Shown piece after piece: positions 13,975-22,851 of a stretch of 24,885 bases of DNA; positions within the stretch are counted from its first letter, which is position 1, and each line of letters opens with the position of its first letter. The stretch is from Candidatus Helarchaeota archaeon. Lineage in GTDB: Archaea; Asgardarchaeota; Lokiarchaeia; Helarchaeales; HEL-GB-A. The position numbers were made by a program, and so were the translations under genes. The notes beneath the pieces were generated by a model, which ran no database searches, was not told the DNA's origin, and saw only the letters and a list, made by a program, of their open reading frames with translations. The DNA lies in the NCBI GenBank assembly GCA_013375455.1, contig JABXJT010000071.1, positions 1 to 24,885 on the forward strand, given 5' to 3'.

Positions 13975-16900
13975 GTGATTTTATTGAGAAAAGCAATTCC
14001 TATTATTATAATTTGCTTTTTCATTGTTTTTATTGCGGGTAATACCTTTATTTATTATAATTCTAAGACGATTCAAGAAGATGATTCGCTCGGAACCATC
14101 TATTTAATCAGCCATTCACACTGGGATCCTTGGTTTCATTTTAATTATAAGGAAAATATGGAAATTGCTTCGGGTAATATTAAAGGGGCTCTAGATGTAA
14201 TCTCAATGCATCCCGATTACCGCTATACCATTGATCAAATGGATGTAGTGAAGTATTTCTGGGAAACTTTTCCTGAATATAGAGAGAAATTGATGAATGC
14301 TATAGAGAACGGAAAAGTTGAAATAGTTGGAGGAGGAGTATGTGAGCCGGATGAAAATATTCAACAAGAAGAGGTTTTGTTAGAGAATTTTCTTTCTGGA
14401 ATGAGGTGGTTAGAAAATACTTTCGGTATTTCGGTTAATGTAATGTGGCAAACAGATGTTTTTGGACATACGGCAGAGTTTCCAAAAATTATGGATTCTT
14501 TATCTATTAAGTATTTATATTTCCACCGAGCTTATAATCTTTCTAACGGTCCCCACATTTGGCAAGCTGGAGATGGTTCAGAAATTTTGATGTGGAAATT
14601 CTATTACAACCATTATCACGTAGACACGCTCGATTTTATTAAAGAAGTGAGGAAAATTGTTGAAAACGCAGAGGAGATAGACTTAGTAAATCCTACTAAT
14701 AAAATAATGTGGCCTCTTGGTTGCGATCACACGCCTCCAACCTTTAATTTACCGCAATGGGTAGATATATGGAATACTTTTTATGCGAAAGAGATGGGGT
14801 ATAAAATTATAATAAGCACGCCTACAGAATTCTTTCAAGCGTTAGAAAACGATGCGAACTACGATAAAATTACCACATATAGAGGCGATTTAAATCCCAT
14901 TTTTTCGGGAGCGCTAACCACTTATATTGAATTAAAACAACATCAAAGAAATATAGAGCATTATTTATTGAGTGCCGAAAGATTTGGTGTGATAAACAAT
15001 TTATTTACGACTAACCGATATCCCGAAGATCAGATACAAAATTTATGGTGGAACGCCACATTATATCAACACCACGATACAATCACGGGCACGAGCCATT
15101 TATTATGTGTAAAAGACTATTGGGATATGTTTTCGAGCTTAGAAAATAATTGTTCCGATTTGCTTGATTCCCAAATAAATCAAATTAATGCGATTATCAA
15201 CACATCTGCTTCAGATGGTAATGTAACATATGTATTATATAATTCTCTAGCATGGGATAGGCGGGAAATTATAGATATTCCGATTTATTTAGATTCTCCA
15301 GGAGTTAAATCAGTTACCGCTTATAATCTAAATGGTACGAAAATTCCTCTTCAAATATCTTATATAGAGAATCATACTGCAGATAATTCCATTAAAGATG
15401 CCATCATCTCTCTCGACGTTTCAATTCCATCGTTAGGTTTTAATTGTTATTATCTAAAATATAACACAACTTATGAGGATCCATTACCACCTGGTTTTAT
15501 CATGCCCTCAGTGAATATTATCGATACTGCGGGCACCTTTAAAGTCGAAACCAATGTGTTAAACCTCACTTTTTCTAAAGCTCAAGGAGGGGATTTAATC
15601 TCGCTGATTTACAATGATACAGAATATCTTAATGATTCAGATTCTTGCTCGATAAATGTTTATAAGTGTTCCAATAGCCTTTATACAACCACACCAGCAG
15701 AGTTCCTTGATAAAACAGGTAATATTGCGATTTCAAACATAACCACATTAGAAAACGGCCCTCTTTTTGGAAGATTCAATATTTCAACGGAAGTATTAGA
15801 TTTTGATTTTGAGCGAATAGTTACCGTTTATTGGAATAGTTCTTTCGTAAATTTTGAAATAAATCTTGATTCTGAATATCCAAATGCCGCCTTAGTTACT
15901 CAAAAAATACCGATTACTTTACAAAATTTAGAAACTCGATTTGGCGTTCAATATGGATCGTTAATTCACCCAGAATGGAAAGAAGATCTTAAGATAGGTT
16001 TGCCTTCAATGTATTGGATAACAGGTTACAATAATTCAAATGGATTAGGCATAGTTGATTATGGTTTAATAGGCAAGAGAGCTTTTAATAGTAATATTTT
16101 TATTGATCTATATCATAATAGCGCAGCCGATCTTGGCACTAATCCCATAAAAGTACATAACGAATCCAAAAGCGTTTCATTAGCATTTGGTCTCTTTCCA
16201 TATGAAAAGAAATCAAAGGAGATTGTATCAGATGTCTATCTTAAAGGGTATGAGTATAATTTTCCCATCTATAATAAAACAATTTCTAAACATAACGGTT
16301 CTCTTCCCTTTAATTTTTCTTTACTCTCAATTAACGATTCCAGAATCATTTTATCCCGGTTAAAAGAAATTAAAGGCGATTTACATTTACGCGTATATAA
16401 CGCAGATAATAACGAAACTATTCCATTCTCGTTAGCTCTCTCAGATCTTATCCCAGAAACCTTTCAAAACTTTCAGAAAAGCGACTCTCGAGGTATAAGT
16501 AAAGAAAATATAACTTATACTCAAACAGGGTTTAATGCTACATTGAGTTCAATGTCCCTCCAAACCTTCATAATTGATAGAGATTACGGGTTTTTAGATA
16601 TCCAAATTGAGAGCTTAATCATTAGCGTTTCTCATGAGTTGTTCCTTGACACTCATTTAGATGTGAGCTTCACTTGTAGCAATGCAACTCAAATTAAATT
16701 ATATTACTCTTATGACAGAAAGAACTGGGATTATATAGTAATGGAAAAGGATGGTAATATATTTAGCACTCATGAGAGAGTAGAATCAAAATCAATGCTC
16801 TATATAAAAGTGGTGGTAATAGATACCAATGGAGACCAGCATACTATCAGTTTTGGCAGTACAAAGGTTCATTGGGATATTTTTACAAACATTTTCCTTA

Positions 16901-18027
16901 ACGCTATAATCGGGGCTATTGCTGTCGCTATTTATTTATCTCTTAAGAGAAAATTCACACCTCAAAGAGAAGAGGATTCTAATAAGACAGACGCTAAATT
17001 TGATAATAAATTAAAAAAACTTCAATTTTATGTTCTAACCTTTACCACCTTATTTATTTTTTCTAATATTATGTTTTCATTGCTTCTTTTCGATACCATG
17101 GACATGTTTCCTTATTTTAATTATGAAACCGTCTATTTCCAGGTTTGGTACATAGCACAAAATGGTATTTTATTACTATTCCTTCTCATTGGCATTGTAT
17201 TAATTCTGTTTTTATCATCCCTAATTTATATATTAAAATGGAAAACTGAGTTTAATTCATATGTACTCTTGATTTCCTTCTTTATTCCGATTTTGTCAAT
17301 TTTTTATTTAGCTCTTTGGGCTATTTTGAAAGGGAGTACAGAATTCTTAGGGCTTTTATTAATGGAATTTAAAGTATATACACAAGCGTTTATAGTTACG
17401 GGATTCTTTTTAGGAATAATCTTGATAACATGTTATTTCATTTATGAACTACAAAATAAAGCATTTAAGAGTGAAACGCGCGCTTTTACTCACCACCCCA
17501 TTATTACAAAGGGGAGATTAGCTGATATTAAAAACAAGATCAACCGAAATAAGAAAAATAAAATTATAGTTAGTATAACTGCCTTAGTAATTACCTATAT
17601 TCTCTTTTATTTTATTGTAGGTCCAGCCTTATTTACATTAGAATGGGGCGCCTTTATACAATATAGAGTCTTAATATATTTAATTCTCGGGCTGGCATTA
17701 GCCTATCTTATTTTATATTTCTCCCAAGCTTACGATTTTCTTTATTCTACTGTAACATCCCGAATTTTATTAATGCTTGGATTCGTGTTTCTGACTTTTC
17801 TCTTCTCATTTGATCCATTTTTCATTTTTGCGATTCCTGCAATGTTCTTTTCTTACGATATATGGCTATTTATAGTTATATTCTGCTTTCTAGTTCCATT
17901 CGTTTTGCGGTTTGTTGGATTAGTCATGAAGTGGTTTGTTGGATTAGTCATGAAGTTGTTATTAAAGATAAAAAAAACAAAAGAAATACCTATTAAGTCT
18001 AATTTTAGATCTAAGATGATTACATGA
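13975..18027 (+). CDS. GH38 alpha-mannosidase-like enzyme fused to a multi-TM membrane domain
   Basis: A 1350-residue membrane protein. Residues 7-28 form a signal anchor. The GH38 domain follows with its zinc and catalytic set: HSHWD (H49, D51), nucleophile D161 in WQTDVFGHT and QHHDTITGT (H367, D368). Retaining GH38 enzymes remove alpha-mannose from glycans through a zinc-bound nucleophilic Asp. The beta-rich C-terminal part of the GH38 fold extends to about 860. A short domain (SHELFLDTHLDVSFTCSNAT..., about 890-960) follows. After that come roughly nine or ten hydrophobic helices (about 970-1330). The catalytic domain is probably outside the cell, anchored by the C-terminal bundle. GTG at 13975 is the start; the overlapping ATG at 13973 is followed at once by TGA. 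Codon use is very AT-rich. Neighbours give no operon partner. Confidence 0.85.
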   Translation: MILLRKAIPIIIICFFIVFIAGNTFIYYNSKTIQEDDSLGTIYLISHSHWDPWFHFNYKENMEIASGNIKGALDVISMHPDYRYTIDQMDVVKYFWETFPEYREKLMNAIENGKVEIVGGGVCEPDENIQQEEVLLENFLSGMRWLENTFGISVNVMWQTDVFGHTAEFPKIMDSLSIKYLYFHRAYNLSNGPHIWQAGDGSEILMWKFYYNHYHVDTLDFIKEVRKIVENAEEIDLVNPTNKIMWPLGCDHTPPTFNLPQWVDIWNTFYAKEMGYKIIISTPTEFFQALENDANYDKITTYRGDLNPIFSGALTTYIELKQHQRNIEHYLLSAERFGVINNLFTTNRYPEDQIQNLWWNATLYQHHDTITGTSHLLCVKDYWDMFSSLENNCSDLLDSQINQINAIINTSASDGNVTYVLYNSLAWDRREIIDIPIYLDSPGVKSVTAYNLNGTKIPLQISYIENHTADNSIKDAIISLDVSIPSLGFNCYYLKYNTTYEDPLPPGFIMPSVNIIDTAGTFKVETNVLNLTFSKAQGGDLISLIYNDTEYLNDSDSCSINVYKCSNSLYTTTPAEFLDKTGNIAISNITTLENGPLFGRFNISTEVLDFDFERIVTVYWNSSFVNFEINLDSEYPNAALVTQKIPITLQNLETRFGVQYGSLIHPEWKEDLKIGLPSMYWITGYNNSNGLGIVDYGLIGKRAFNSNIFIDLYHNSAADLGTNPIKVHNESKSVSLAFGLFPYEKKSKEIVSDVYLKGYEYNFPIYNKTISKHNGSLPFNFSLLSINDSRIILSRLKEIKGDLHLRVYNADNNETIPFSLALSDLIPETFQNFQKSDSRGISKENITYTQTGFNATLSSMSLQTFIIDRDYGFLDIQIESLIISVSHELFLDTHLDVSFTCSNATQIKLYYSYDRKNWDYIVMEKDGNIFSTHERVESKSMLYIKVVVIDTNGDQHTISFGSTKVHWDIFTNIFLNAIIGAIAVAIYLSLKRKFTPQREEDSNKTDAKFDNKLKKLQFYVLTFTTLFIFSNIMFSLLLFDTMDMFPYFNYETVYFQVWYIAQNGILLLFLLIGIVLILFLSSLIYILKWKTEFNSYVLLISFFIPILSIFYLALWAILKGSTEFLGLLLMEFKVYTQAFIVTGFFLGIILITCYFIYELQNKAFKSETRAFTHHPIITKGRLADIKNKINRNKKNKIIVSITALVITYILFYFIVGPALFTLEWGAFIQYRVLIYLILGLALAYLILYFSQAYDFLYSTVTSRILLMLGFVFLTFLFSFDPFFIFAIPAMFFSYDIWLFIVIFCFLVPFVLRFVGLVMKWFVGLVMKLLLKIKKTKEIPIKSNFRSKMIT
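17910..17957 (+). repeat. 24-bp tandem duplication in the GH38-like gene
   Basis: Two adjacent 24-bp units (17910-17933 and 17934-17957), identical except for the last base, encode FVGLVMK twice near the end of the last hydrophobic segment. The duplication is in frame and looks recent. Confidence 0.85.
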
Positions 18028-18114
18028 TGATGACATGACTAATGGCATTGAAAACTCTGATTATTTCCTGTAAAAGAAAAACTACGACTACTTCCGAAGG
18101 CTCCGGTCGCGGAT

Positions 18115-18960
18115 CTAACGGAGTTTATACTTTGGCTTGCGTTTCTCAAAGAAGGAAATCACGCCTTCCGGTGCATCTTTCGTGCTGGCAGTGATGACTT
18201 GATTTCGGTTTTCGATGAAGATGGCAGATTCGAGGGAGGGCGCATCGATATTCAGATTAATCCCTTCCTTCGTCAATCGCAAGCCTAGGGGACTTTTAGT
18301 CAGCATCTCCTCCGCTAGTTCGGTGGCAACTGCCATTAGATCTTCCGCAGGCACCACTCGCGATACAAACCCGATACGGTCTGCCTCCTGTGCATCAAAG
18401 AATCTTCCCGTATAAAGGAGTTCTGCAGCACGTGATAGGCCAATTAACCGCGGTAAAAAGTAGGAACTACCAAGGTCGCACCCGGAGACACCGATTTTGA
18501 TGAACGCGTTATTGAAGCGTGCTTTCTCAGAGGCAATTCGTACATCGGCGGCCATAGTAAGGGCAAAGCCTCCGCCTGTTGCCGCTCCATTGACTGCCGC
18601 GATTATCACCTGCGGAATTCGGCGCATCTTCATGATAGCCTCTGCAATCCACTTCTGTGAATAAAAATTTGTCTTAATAGGATCCCCCATATTAAGGACT
18701 TGCAGATGCTTAAATTTTTCTGATTTACCTCTTCGTAAGGCTGGAAACTCCTTTAAATCCAACCCTGCACAAAATGCCCGCCCATTTCCCGTTATGATGA
18801 GCACGCGGACATCGAAGTTCCATTCCAAATAATCCAAGATTTCGTTGAATTCTTCCATTAATTTCACAGAGAGGGCGTTTAACTTATCAGGACGATTCAG
18901 TGTCAGGATCGCAATGCCATTCTCTTTCTCTTCATATGTTATTGTTTCAAATTCTCGCAT
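18115..18960 (-). CDS. Enoyl-CoA hydratase/isomerase (crotonase) family protein, atypical active site
   Basis: A 281-residue crotonase fold, acting on acyl-CoA thioesters. Seen: LNRPDKLNALS (about 21-31), the first oxyanion-hole motif AFCAGLDL (62-69) and the second VNGAATGGGFALTMAADVR (123-141). The two glutamates of classical enoyl-CoA hydratase are absent. The first is Ala133 (GGGFA) and the second is Phe153 (FNNAF). An Asp is present at 162 (GCDLG), similar to the Asp in dienoyl-CoA isomerases. CoA binding and enolate stabilisation should be kept, but hydration is doubtful. Isomerase, hydrolase or other crotonase chemistry is possible. The ATG at 18960 has GGTGAT upstream. It follows the phosphatase gene by 21 nt and is probably cotranscribed with it. 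Confidence 0.85.
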   Translation of the reverse strand: MREFETITYEEKENGIAILTLNRPDKLNALSVKLMEEFNEILDYLEWNFDVRVLIITGNGRAFCAGLDLKEFPALRRGKSEKFKHLQVLNMGDPIKTNFYSQKWIAEAIMKMRRIPQVIIAAVNGAATGGGFALTMAADVRIASEKARFNNAFIKIGVSGCDLGSSYFLPRLIGLSRAAELLYTGRFFDAQEADRIGFVSRVVPAEDLMAVATELAEEMLTKSPLGLRLTKEGINLNIDAPSLESAIFIENRNQVITASTKDAPEGVISFFEKRKPKYKLR

Positions 18961-18981
18961 GATATCACCAATTTCATTATT

Positions 18982-19506
18982 TTATTTTATGATCTCATTT
19001 CTCAATTTGTTCAAAAATAATTGGAGATAATTGTAAATTTCTTCCGCCGTTGTTTTATAGGTTGCCAAATTACCGCCATAAGGATCATCGACATCTCGGA
19101 TAGTGCCAGTCGCCAATTCGCACAGGGTAAAGGTCTTCGATCTGAATTGCGGTGGAATATGGCGCACATGGAACGCCTCCATGGTTATAATGAAATCGGC
19201 CTCTTGGCAGCGTGTAGGATCCCGATCAATATGATATGAATTGAACTGGTTGAGCCGTGTTTGAGGAACATCATAGTATTTTTTAAGTACAGTCTCCGCA
19301 TAATTATCCATGCTTCCCGTCCAATGATACACCACCGCCCCGGATTTCACGATGACCGCCTCAAAATAGGGGAGGGGTTCTCGTTCTAAAATTTGTTCGC
19401 AGAGGATTTCCGCCATAGGACTGCGGCAGATATTACCTGAACAAATAAAAAAAAGGTAAAGAGTTTTCTGTCCATTATTTTTTATATTCTGCAAAATAGG
19501 TTCCAT
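18982..19506 (-). CDS. Low-molecular-weight protein tyrosine phosphatase
   Basis: A 174-residue LMW-PTP. The P-loop is CSGNICRS (C22 to R28, CX5R) and the general acid is D141 in DDPYGG. Both are in the expected places for the family, so the enzyme should be active on phosphotyrosine or small phosphate esters. Related arsenate reductases share this fold, but the DPYGG pattern favours phosphatase. Length is slightly longer than the usual ~155 because of an N-terminal extension of about 15 residues. It lies between flavodoxin (26-nt gap, containing a T13 tract on the coding strand) and the crotonase (21-nt gap). No strong ribosome-binding site is seen before ATG 19506. Confidence 0.9.
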   Translation of the reverse strand: MEPILQNIKNNGQKTLYLFFICSGNICRSPMAEILCEQILEREPLPYFEAVIVKSGAVVYHWTGSMDNYAETVLKKYYDVPQTRLNQFNSYHIDRDPTRCQEADFIITMEAFHVRHIPPQFRSKTFTLCELATGTIRDVDDPYGGNLATYKTTAEEIYNYLQLFLNKLRNEIIK

Positions 19507-19518
19507 AGAAACCAGCTT

Positions 19519-19531
19519 AAAAAAAAAAAAA
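19519..19531 (-). terminator. T13 tract directly after the flavodoxin stop
   Basis: Thirteen A on the + strand form an uninterrupted T13 on the coding strand, starting one nt after the flavodoxin stop codon and ending 12 nt before the phosphatase ATG. In archaea, T-tracts of this length are strong intrinsic terminators. It may stop most flavodoxin transcripts, leaving the phosphatase and crotonase to read-through or a separate promoter. Confidence 0.65.
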
Positions 19532-19532
19532 G

Positions 19533-20042
19533 TTAAATTTCAATCTTTTGCAGAAGGGAGGAAGCGAATTTCTTTGCATTTTCAAGATCGTTAGCATCTG
19601 GGTGACCTTTCGCAGCATCCAGCCATTCCTTCGATGTCGGGTCCGTTTTCAGCAGCACATCTACCACTTGTGGATTTTTGAGTTCACCGATGCACTGGAA
19701 TTGCGCGCAGATTTCACACTCACATTCCGTAATTTTCTTCTGAAGTTTTTTAAAGGCTTTCGTATAAGGAGCAGGATCTGGACTCGCGTGCGTACAAAAG
19801 AGAACAAATTTTGAGGATAAATCAGGGGCTGCTTTTATGAGTTTTTTTACAGATTTCCCGAGTGCACCACCATAGGTTCCCGATCCCAGAAATATGAGAT
19901 CATAGCTATTCAAACTGGCAGGATCCACCTCTTTAGCGGATAAAAGAGTTACATCTTCCCCTGCTAATCCTTCTGCCATGCTCTTTGCCACGGCTTCCGT
20001 ATTTCCCGTGTCCGAATGATACGTTATTAAAATTTTCATCAT
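19533..20042 (-). CDS. Flavodoxin family protein
   Basis: A 169-residue flavodoxin-like electron carrier. The FMN phosphate loop is YHSDTGNTEAVAKSMAEG (about 8-25). LIFLGSGTYGGALGKSVKKL (about 49-68) matches the flavin-contact loop of flavodoxins, with TY where the ring would stack. Length fits a single-domain flavodoxin. CECEICAQFQC (about 127-137) adds four cysteines that ordinary flavodoxins lack; whether they bind a metal is unknown. ATG at 20042, or the adjacent ATG at 20039, has GGTGA upstream. It is the first gene of the flavodoxin-phosphatase-crotonase row. Confidence 0.85.
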   Translation of the reverse strand: MMKILITYHSDTGNTEAVAKSMAEGLAGEDVTLLSAKEVDPASLNSYDLIFLGSGTYGGALGKSVKKLIKAAPDLSSKFVLFCTHASPDPAPYTKAFKKLQKKITECECEICAQFQCIGELKNPQVVDVLLKTDPTSKEWLDAAKGHPDANDLENAKKFASSLLQKIEI

Positions 20043-20163
20043 TGCTTCACCTTAATATATCAAATGGAATAAGATTTTCGATTACAAATTTTTATAAACA
20101 ATGTAAGTCATTACAAATAAAATCTTCCTTATCCTTTTACCAATTGCATAGGAAATTTAAAAA

Positions 20164-20811
20164 TTGTCGGAAGCGAACGAAAAGGAAAAGTGGATAGAAG
20201 AAATTCTTAAAACATTCGACAATGACTGGGAGTCTTTTAGAAAGAATGAAGCCTTTGATCACGTTAGCAGCAAATTTTTGTCCGTGTTAGAAACGGGAAA
20301 TGAATTTTATCGAGCGAAAGAATATAAAGCTGCATTCACACATTACGGGGAGGCAGTGAAAATATTTGAGGGAAAGATTCCAGTTAATGAAAGATTTTGG
20401 TTTAAAATGGGTCTTGTTTATAGGACTTTGGGAAAGTCTATGCTTAAAGAACCTTCAGCAGATTACAAACAACCACTAGGTTATCAGAAAGCAATTGCGT
20501 GCTTTCAGAAAGCCGTTGAATTAAATCCGGCGTTTAAGGAAGGATGGATTGTTTTAGCATTTAGCTATGATAAACTCTCTAATTTCTATCATCAAAAGAC
20601 ACTTTTAAAAAATCAATTACCCCCCTCAAAAATAGATAATTACTTTCAAAACCTCATCGCATGCCTGAAAAATGAATTAGCTGGTCTTGAACGGGTAATC
20701 CAATTAGACCCAAACGAAAAGAAGATTGAATTTTGGAGAAGGACAATTAAACACCGTTTAGGATTGTTTAAGGAATTATGGGGCTCTGAAAAAAATCTTG
20801 ATGAGAATTAG
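20164..20811 (+). CDS. TPR-repeat protein
   Basis: A 215-residue helical protein with tetratricopeptide-like repeats: ANEFYRAKEY-type helices near 60-80 (FYRAKEYKAAFTHYGEAVKI), a classic TPR at about 108-140 (YQKAIACFQKAVELNPAFKE, followed by GWIVLAFSYDKL), and a later LERVIQLDPNEKK. TPR proteins act as partner-binding scaffolds; no partner is suggested here. No signal peptide or membrane segment. The start is TTG at 20164, with AGGAA at 20150-20154. It stands alone on the + strand, divergent from flavodoxin and convergent with radical SAM protein 2, whose stop codon lies 20 nt away. Confidence 0.8.
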   Translation: MSEANEKEKWIEEILKTFDNDWESFRKNEAFDHVSSKFLSVLETGNEFYRAKEYKAAFTHYGEAVKIFEGKIPVNERFWFKMGLVYRTLGKSMLKEPSADYKQPLGYQKAIACFQKAVELNPAFKEGWIVLAFSYDKLSNFYHQKTLLKNQLPPSKIDNYFQNLIACLKNELAGLERVIQLDPNEKKIEFWRRTIKHRLGLFKELWGSEKNLDEN

Positions 20812-20831
20812 ATGATTAGGTAAAACAAGCG

Positions 20832-22403
20832 TCATAAAGGTTCCGCAACCACGCTTCTGAGCATTTGGTCCGTTACTTTTACGTCGATAAATTGATCTAA
20901 TTCAATCCTTTGTTTAATCCCGATAATTAATGGATAGGTTCCAATTTGACGCCCGAAAGTCGTATTCCCATCGTAAATTTCGGTTCGCATTCCGCGCAAT
21001 TTTGTTCCGGTCGGCACTATTTTCTTGAGCATTGGGGCATCGATTTGTTGTCGTATCTCATTCCGCCATTTCCAATAATATTTCTTATTTTTTCGAATGT
21101 ATTTATTCCCACATTCTGCAGCCAAGAGGGTCCCCGAGAATATAACAACTTCTCTTATATTTATTCTTCGCAATAAGAGGCCCTCGTCTAAGATTTTCCG
21201 GAACCAAAACAAATTTTCTTTATGGGTCTTTTTACTTTCCTTAATCAATCCAAAGATGATGTTAATGCCTGGCAAGAACTTTGGCATGCCATTCGGCCCT
21301 CGAGCTGCCCCATACTTATTTAAAATCTTGACAGCGTTGTAGGTACTTTCCGGATCTGCATTCAAATGATTCGCTCTGATCACCTCGGGGTCAAAGCTCT
21401 CCACCCCGAATGCTGCGATATTCCCCTCCGTGCAATACTTTACGATTATTTTGGTCTTGTCTTCTGTCACGGCGGTTGGATTGGCGTTATCAATGTGTAA
21501 TACGTCCGCCCTCTCTCTTGCAGCTCTTAATAATTTTTCAATATCAGCTGTCGGTCCATAAGAATAAAAGCAACTCTGCTTTCCTAATCGGAAATTTTTA
21601 ATTCCAACAGCAGACAAAGCTTGAATTTCGCTGAGTATCTCCTTTGGGGTTCTCCGTTCTATCGTATTCGATTTCAATGGTTCCGTACAAAAACTACACC
21701 CTGGCCTCCTCGGACACCCTTTACTCGTTTCAATTTCGGCTATGATGAAGTCAGGATAGTTGGGATGTTCCCTGACAATTTTCGCACCCGCGATTGCGAT
21801 GGGTGCTAACTCTCTGTAGGTACATTCTATCGGGACATCTTCAGTAAATTTATTCTCGATTAATGCGGGAATTTTAAACTCTAAGTTCGGAATGATGAGA
21901 TCAAAATTTTGAAGATCTCGACTGACCTCGCGAGCTATTTTTCCTCCCCACAGACCTGAACCCAATTCTGCTGCAGGTCCGGTAAGAATCGTGAAACCCG
22001 TGTAGTTAATTTCATTCAGTAATCGGGCGACTTCCTCGGTCGTGCCAGGGAATGCTGATAAATATCGTCCTGGCGTATGGATGCCGGCAATGATGAGGAG
22101 TATGTCAGTTTTATGGATTATTTTTCGTAAATCAAGGATATTCTTTGATAAATTCCTTATTCTGATAATAGTTTTAATCCGCTGTTTCTCAGTTTGGATT
22201 TGGCTTGGAATCCTTTCTGAAGAATCCTTGAAATCTTTCAATCGCGAGCTATAGAATCTCAAGTCATCAATAGTTAAATAAGAAACGCTATTTTTAGACT
22301 CCAATATGGCCCCCGCAACGTAGCGTGGATAGGTCCCAACATAGGGGGGAACGCCCAACCCGGCTGGTTCATCAGTATAGCAGTCAAGGATGGTAAATAA
22401 CAT
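20832..22403 (-). CDS. Archaeal radical SAM protein 2 with TRAM-like C-terminus
   Basis: A 523-residue radical SAM protein. The N-terminal ~200 residues form a Rossmann-like region (ILDCYTDEPAGLGVPPYVGT, then LTGPAAELGSGLWGGKIA). The cluster motif is C230-X5-C236-X2-C239 (KGCPRRPGCSFC), the CX5CX2C spacing of this archaeal group. SAM-domain features such as FRLGKQSCFYSYG and GVESFDPEVIRANHL follow. The C-terminal ~65 residues (LRGMRTEIYDGNTTFGRQIG onward) look like a TRAM RNA-binding domain, as in MiaB-type tRNA-modifying enzymes. An RNA substrate is therefore plausible, but not shown. No extra cysteine insertion, unlike the relative at 558-2168. It starts 30 nt after a zinc-ribbon gene downstream of rtcB. 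Confidence 0.85.
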   Translation of the reverse strand: MLFTILDCYTDEPAGLGVPPYVGTYPRYVAGAILESKNSVSYLTIDDLRFYSSRLKDFKDSSERIPSQIQTEKQRIKTIIRIRNLSKNILDLRKIIHKTDILLIIAGIHTPGRYLSAFPGTTEEVARLLNEINYTGFTILTGPAAELGSGLWGGKIAREVSRDLQNFDLIIPNLEFKIPALIENKFTEDVPIECTYRELAPIAIAGAKIVREHPNYPDFIIAEIETSKGCPRRPGCSFCTEPLKSNTIERRTPKEILSEIQALSAVGIKNFRLGKQSCFYSYGPTADIEKLLRAARERADVLHIDNANPTAVTEDKTKIIVKYCTEGNIAAFGVESFDPEVIRANHLNADPESTYNAVKILNKYGAARGPNGMPKFLPGINIIFGLIKESKKTHKENLFWFRKILDEGLLLRRINIREVVIFSGTLLAAECGNKYIRKNKKYYWKWRNEIRQQIDAPMLKKIVPTGTKLRGMRTEIYDGNTTFGRQIGTYPLIIGIKQRIELDQFIDVKVTDQMLRSVVAEPL

Positions 22404-22433
22404 AATTTTAAAGAAAAAGTTAAGGATAAATTT

Positions 22434-22661
22434 TTACTCTTCTAATTTAATTTGCTTAATGCAATTGGAACAGTAATAAAGTCCATCAAGCTCTTGTAAT
22501 TCCTGCGCAGGAAATCTTGCACCGCATTCCTCACAGCGAATGTAATTGATTTCATCCCCTTCAGCATGCATCCCCATGATTTTCGCTTTTTTCGCTGGAT
22601 CAACTTTTTTTTCTTCCTTTTTTTGTTTTCTGTCCTTCAAGGTCTTTGAAAATTCGTCCAT
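22434..22661 (-). CDS. Small zinc-ribbon protein
   Basis: A 75-residue protein. The N-terminal half is a charged helix rich in Lys and Glu. The C-terminal half has a single zinc ribbon, CEECGARFPAQEL (C44, C47) followed by YYCSNCIKQI (C64, C67). Comparable small archaeal proteins have no assigned role. Basic charge plus a zinc ribbon is compatible with RNA or ribosome binding, which is inference. The ATG at 22661 has AAAGGA upstream. It sits between rtcB and radical SAM protein 2 on the same strand, with a 30-nt gap to the latter, so those two are probably cotranscribed. Confidence 0.75.
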   Translation of the reverse strand: MDEFSKTLKDRKQKKEEKKVDPAKKAKIMGMHAEGDEINYIRCEECGARFPAQELQELDGLYYCSNCIKQIKLEE

Positions 22662-22725
22662 AAACGCATCAATCCTTTATATTAAATAACTGAATCTCTT
22701 AAAGTTTTCAAGGTACTTCATGCTT

Positions 22726-22851
22726 AAAAGATTTTTTCCGCGGAGAATCTGAAGTTTTATTGATAAATTGTTCTAAGCATTGAAAAAAAAAAGATTTTTT
22801 CCGCGGAGAATCTGAAGTTTTATTGATAAATTGTTCTAAGCATTGAAAAAA
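22726..22851. repeat. Perfect 63-bp tandem duplication with T-tracts
   Basis: Two adjacent 63-bp units (22726-22788 and 22789-22851) are identical. Each contains CCGCGG with A-rich ends. On the - strand each unit carries a T-tract: T7 at 22846-22852, seven nt after the rtcB stop, and T10 at 22783-22792. The block is thus a doubled terminator for rtcB. Identity between the units indicates a recent duplication. Confidence 0.85.

Noticed and set aside
18023..18060. ATGATGA with a downstream CTGA behind the GH38-like gene, another box C/D look-alike.
   Set aside because: Only 26 nt between boxes, no terminal stem, and the C-like box overlaps the gene's stop codon.
22726..22851. 63-bp repeat as a replication origin or CRISPR-like unit.
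   Set aside because: Only two adjacent copies, no ORB-like motif and no Cdc6 gene nearby; position and T-tracts favour a duplicated terminator.
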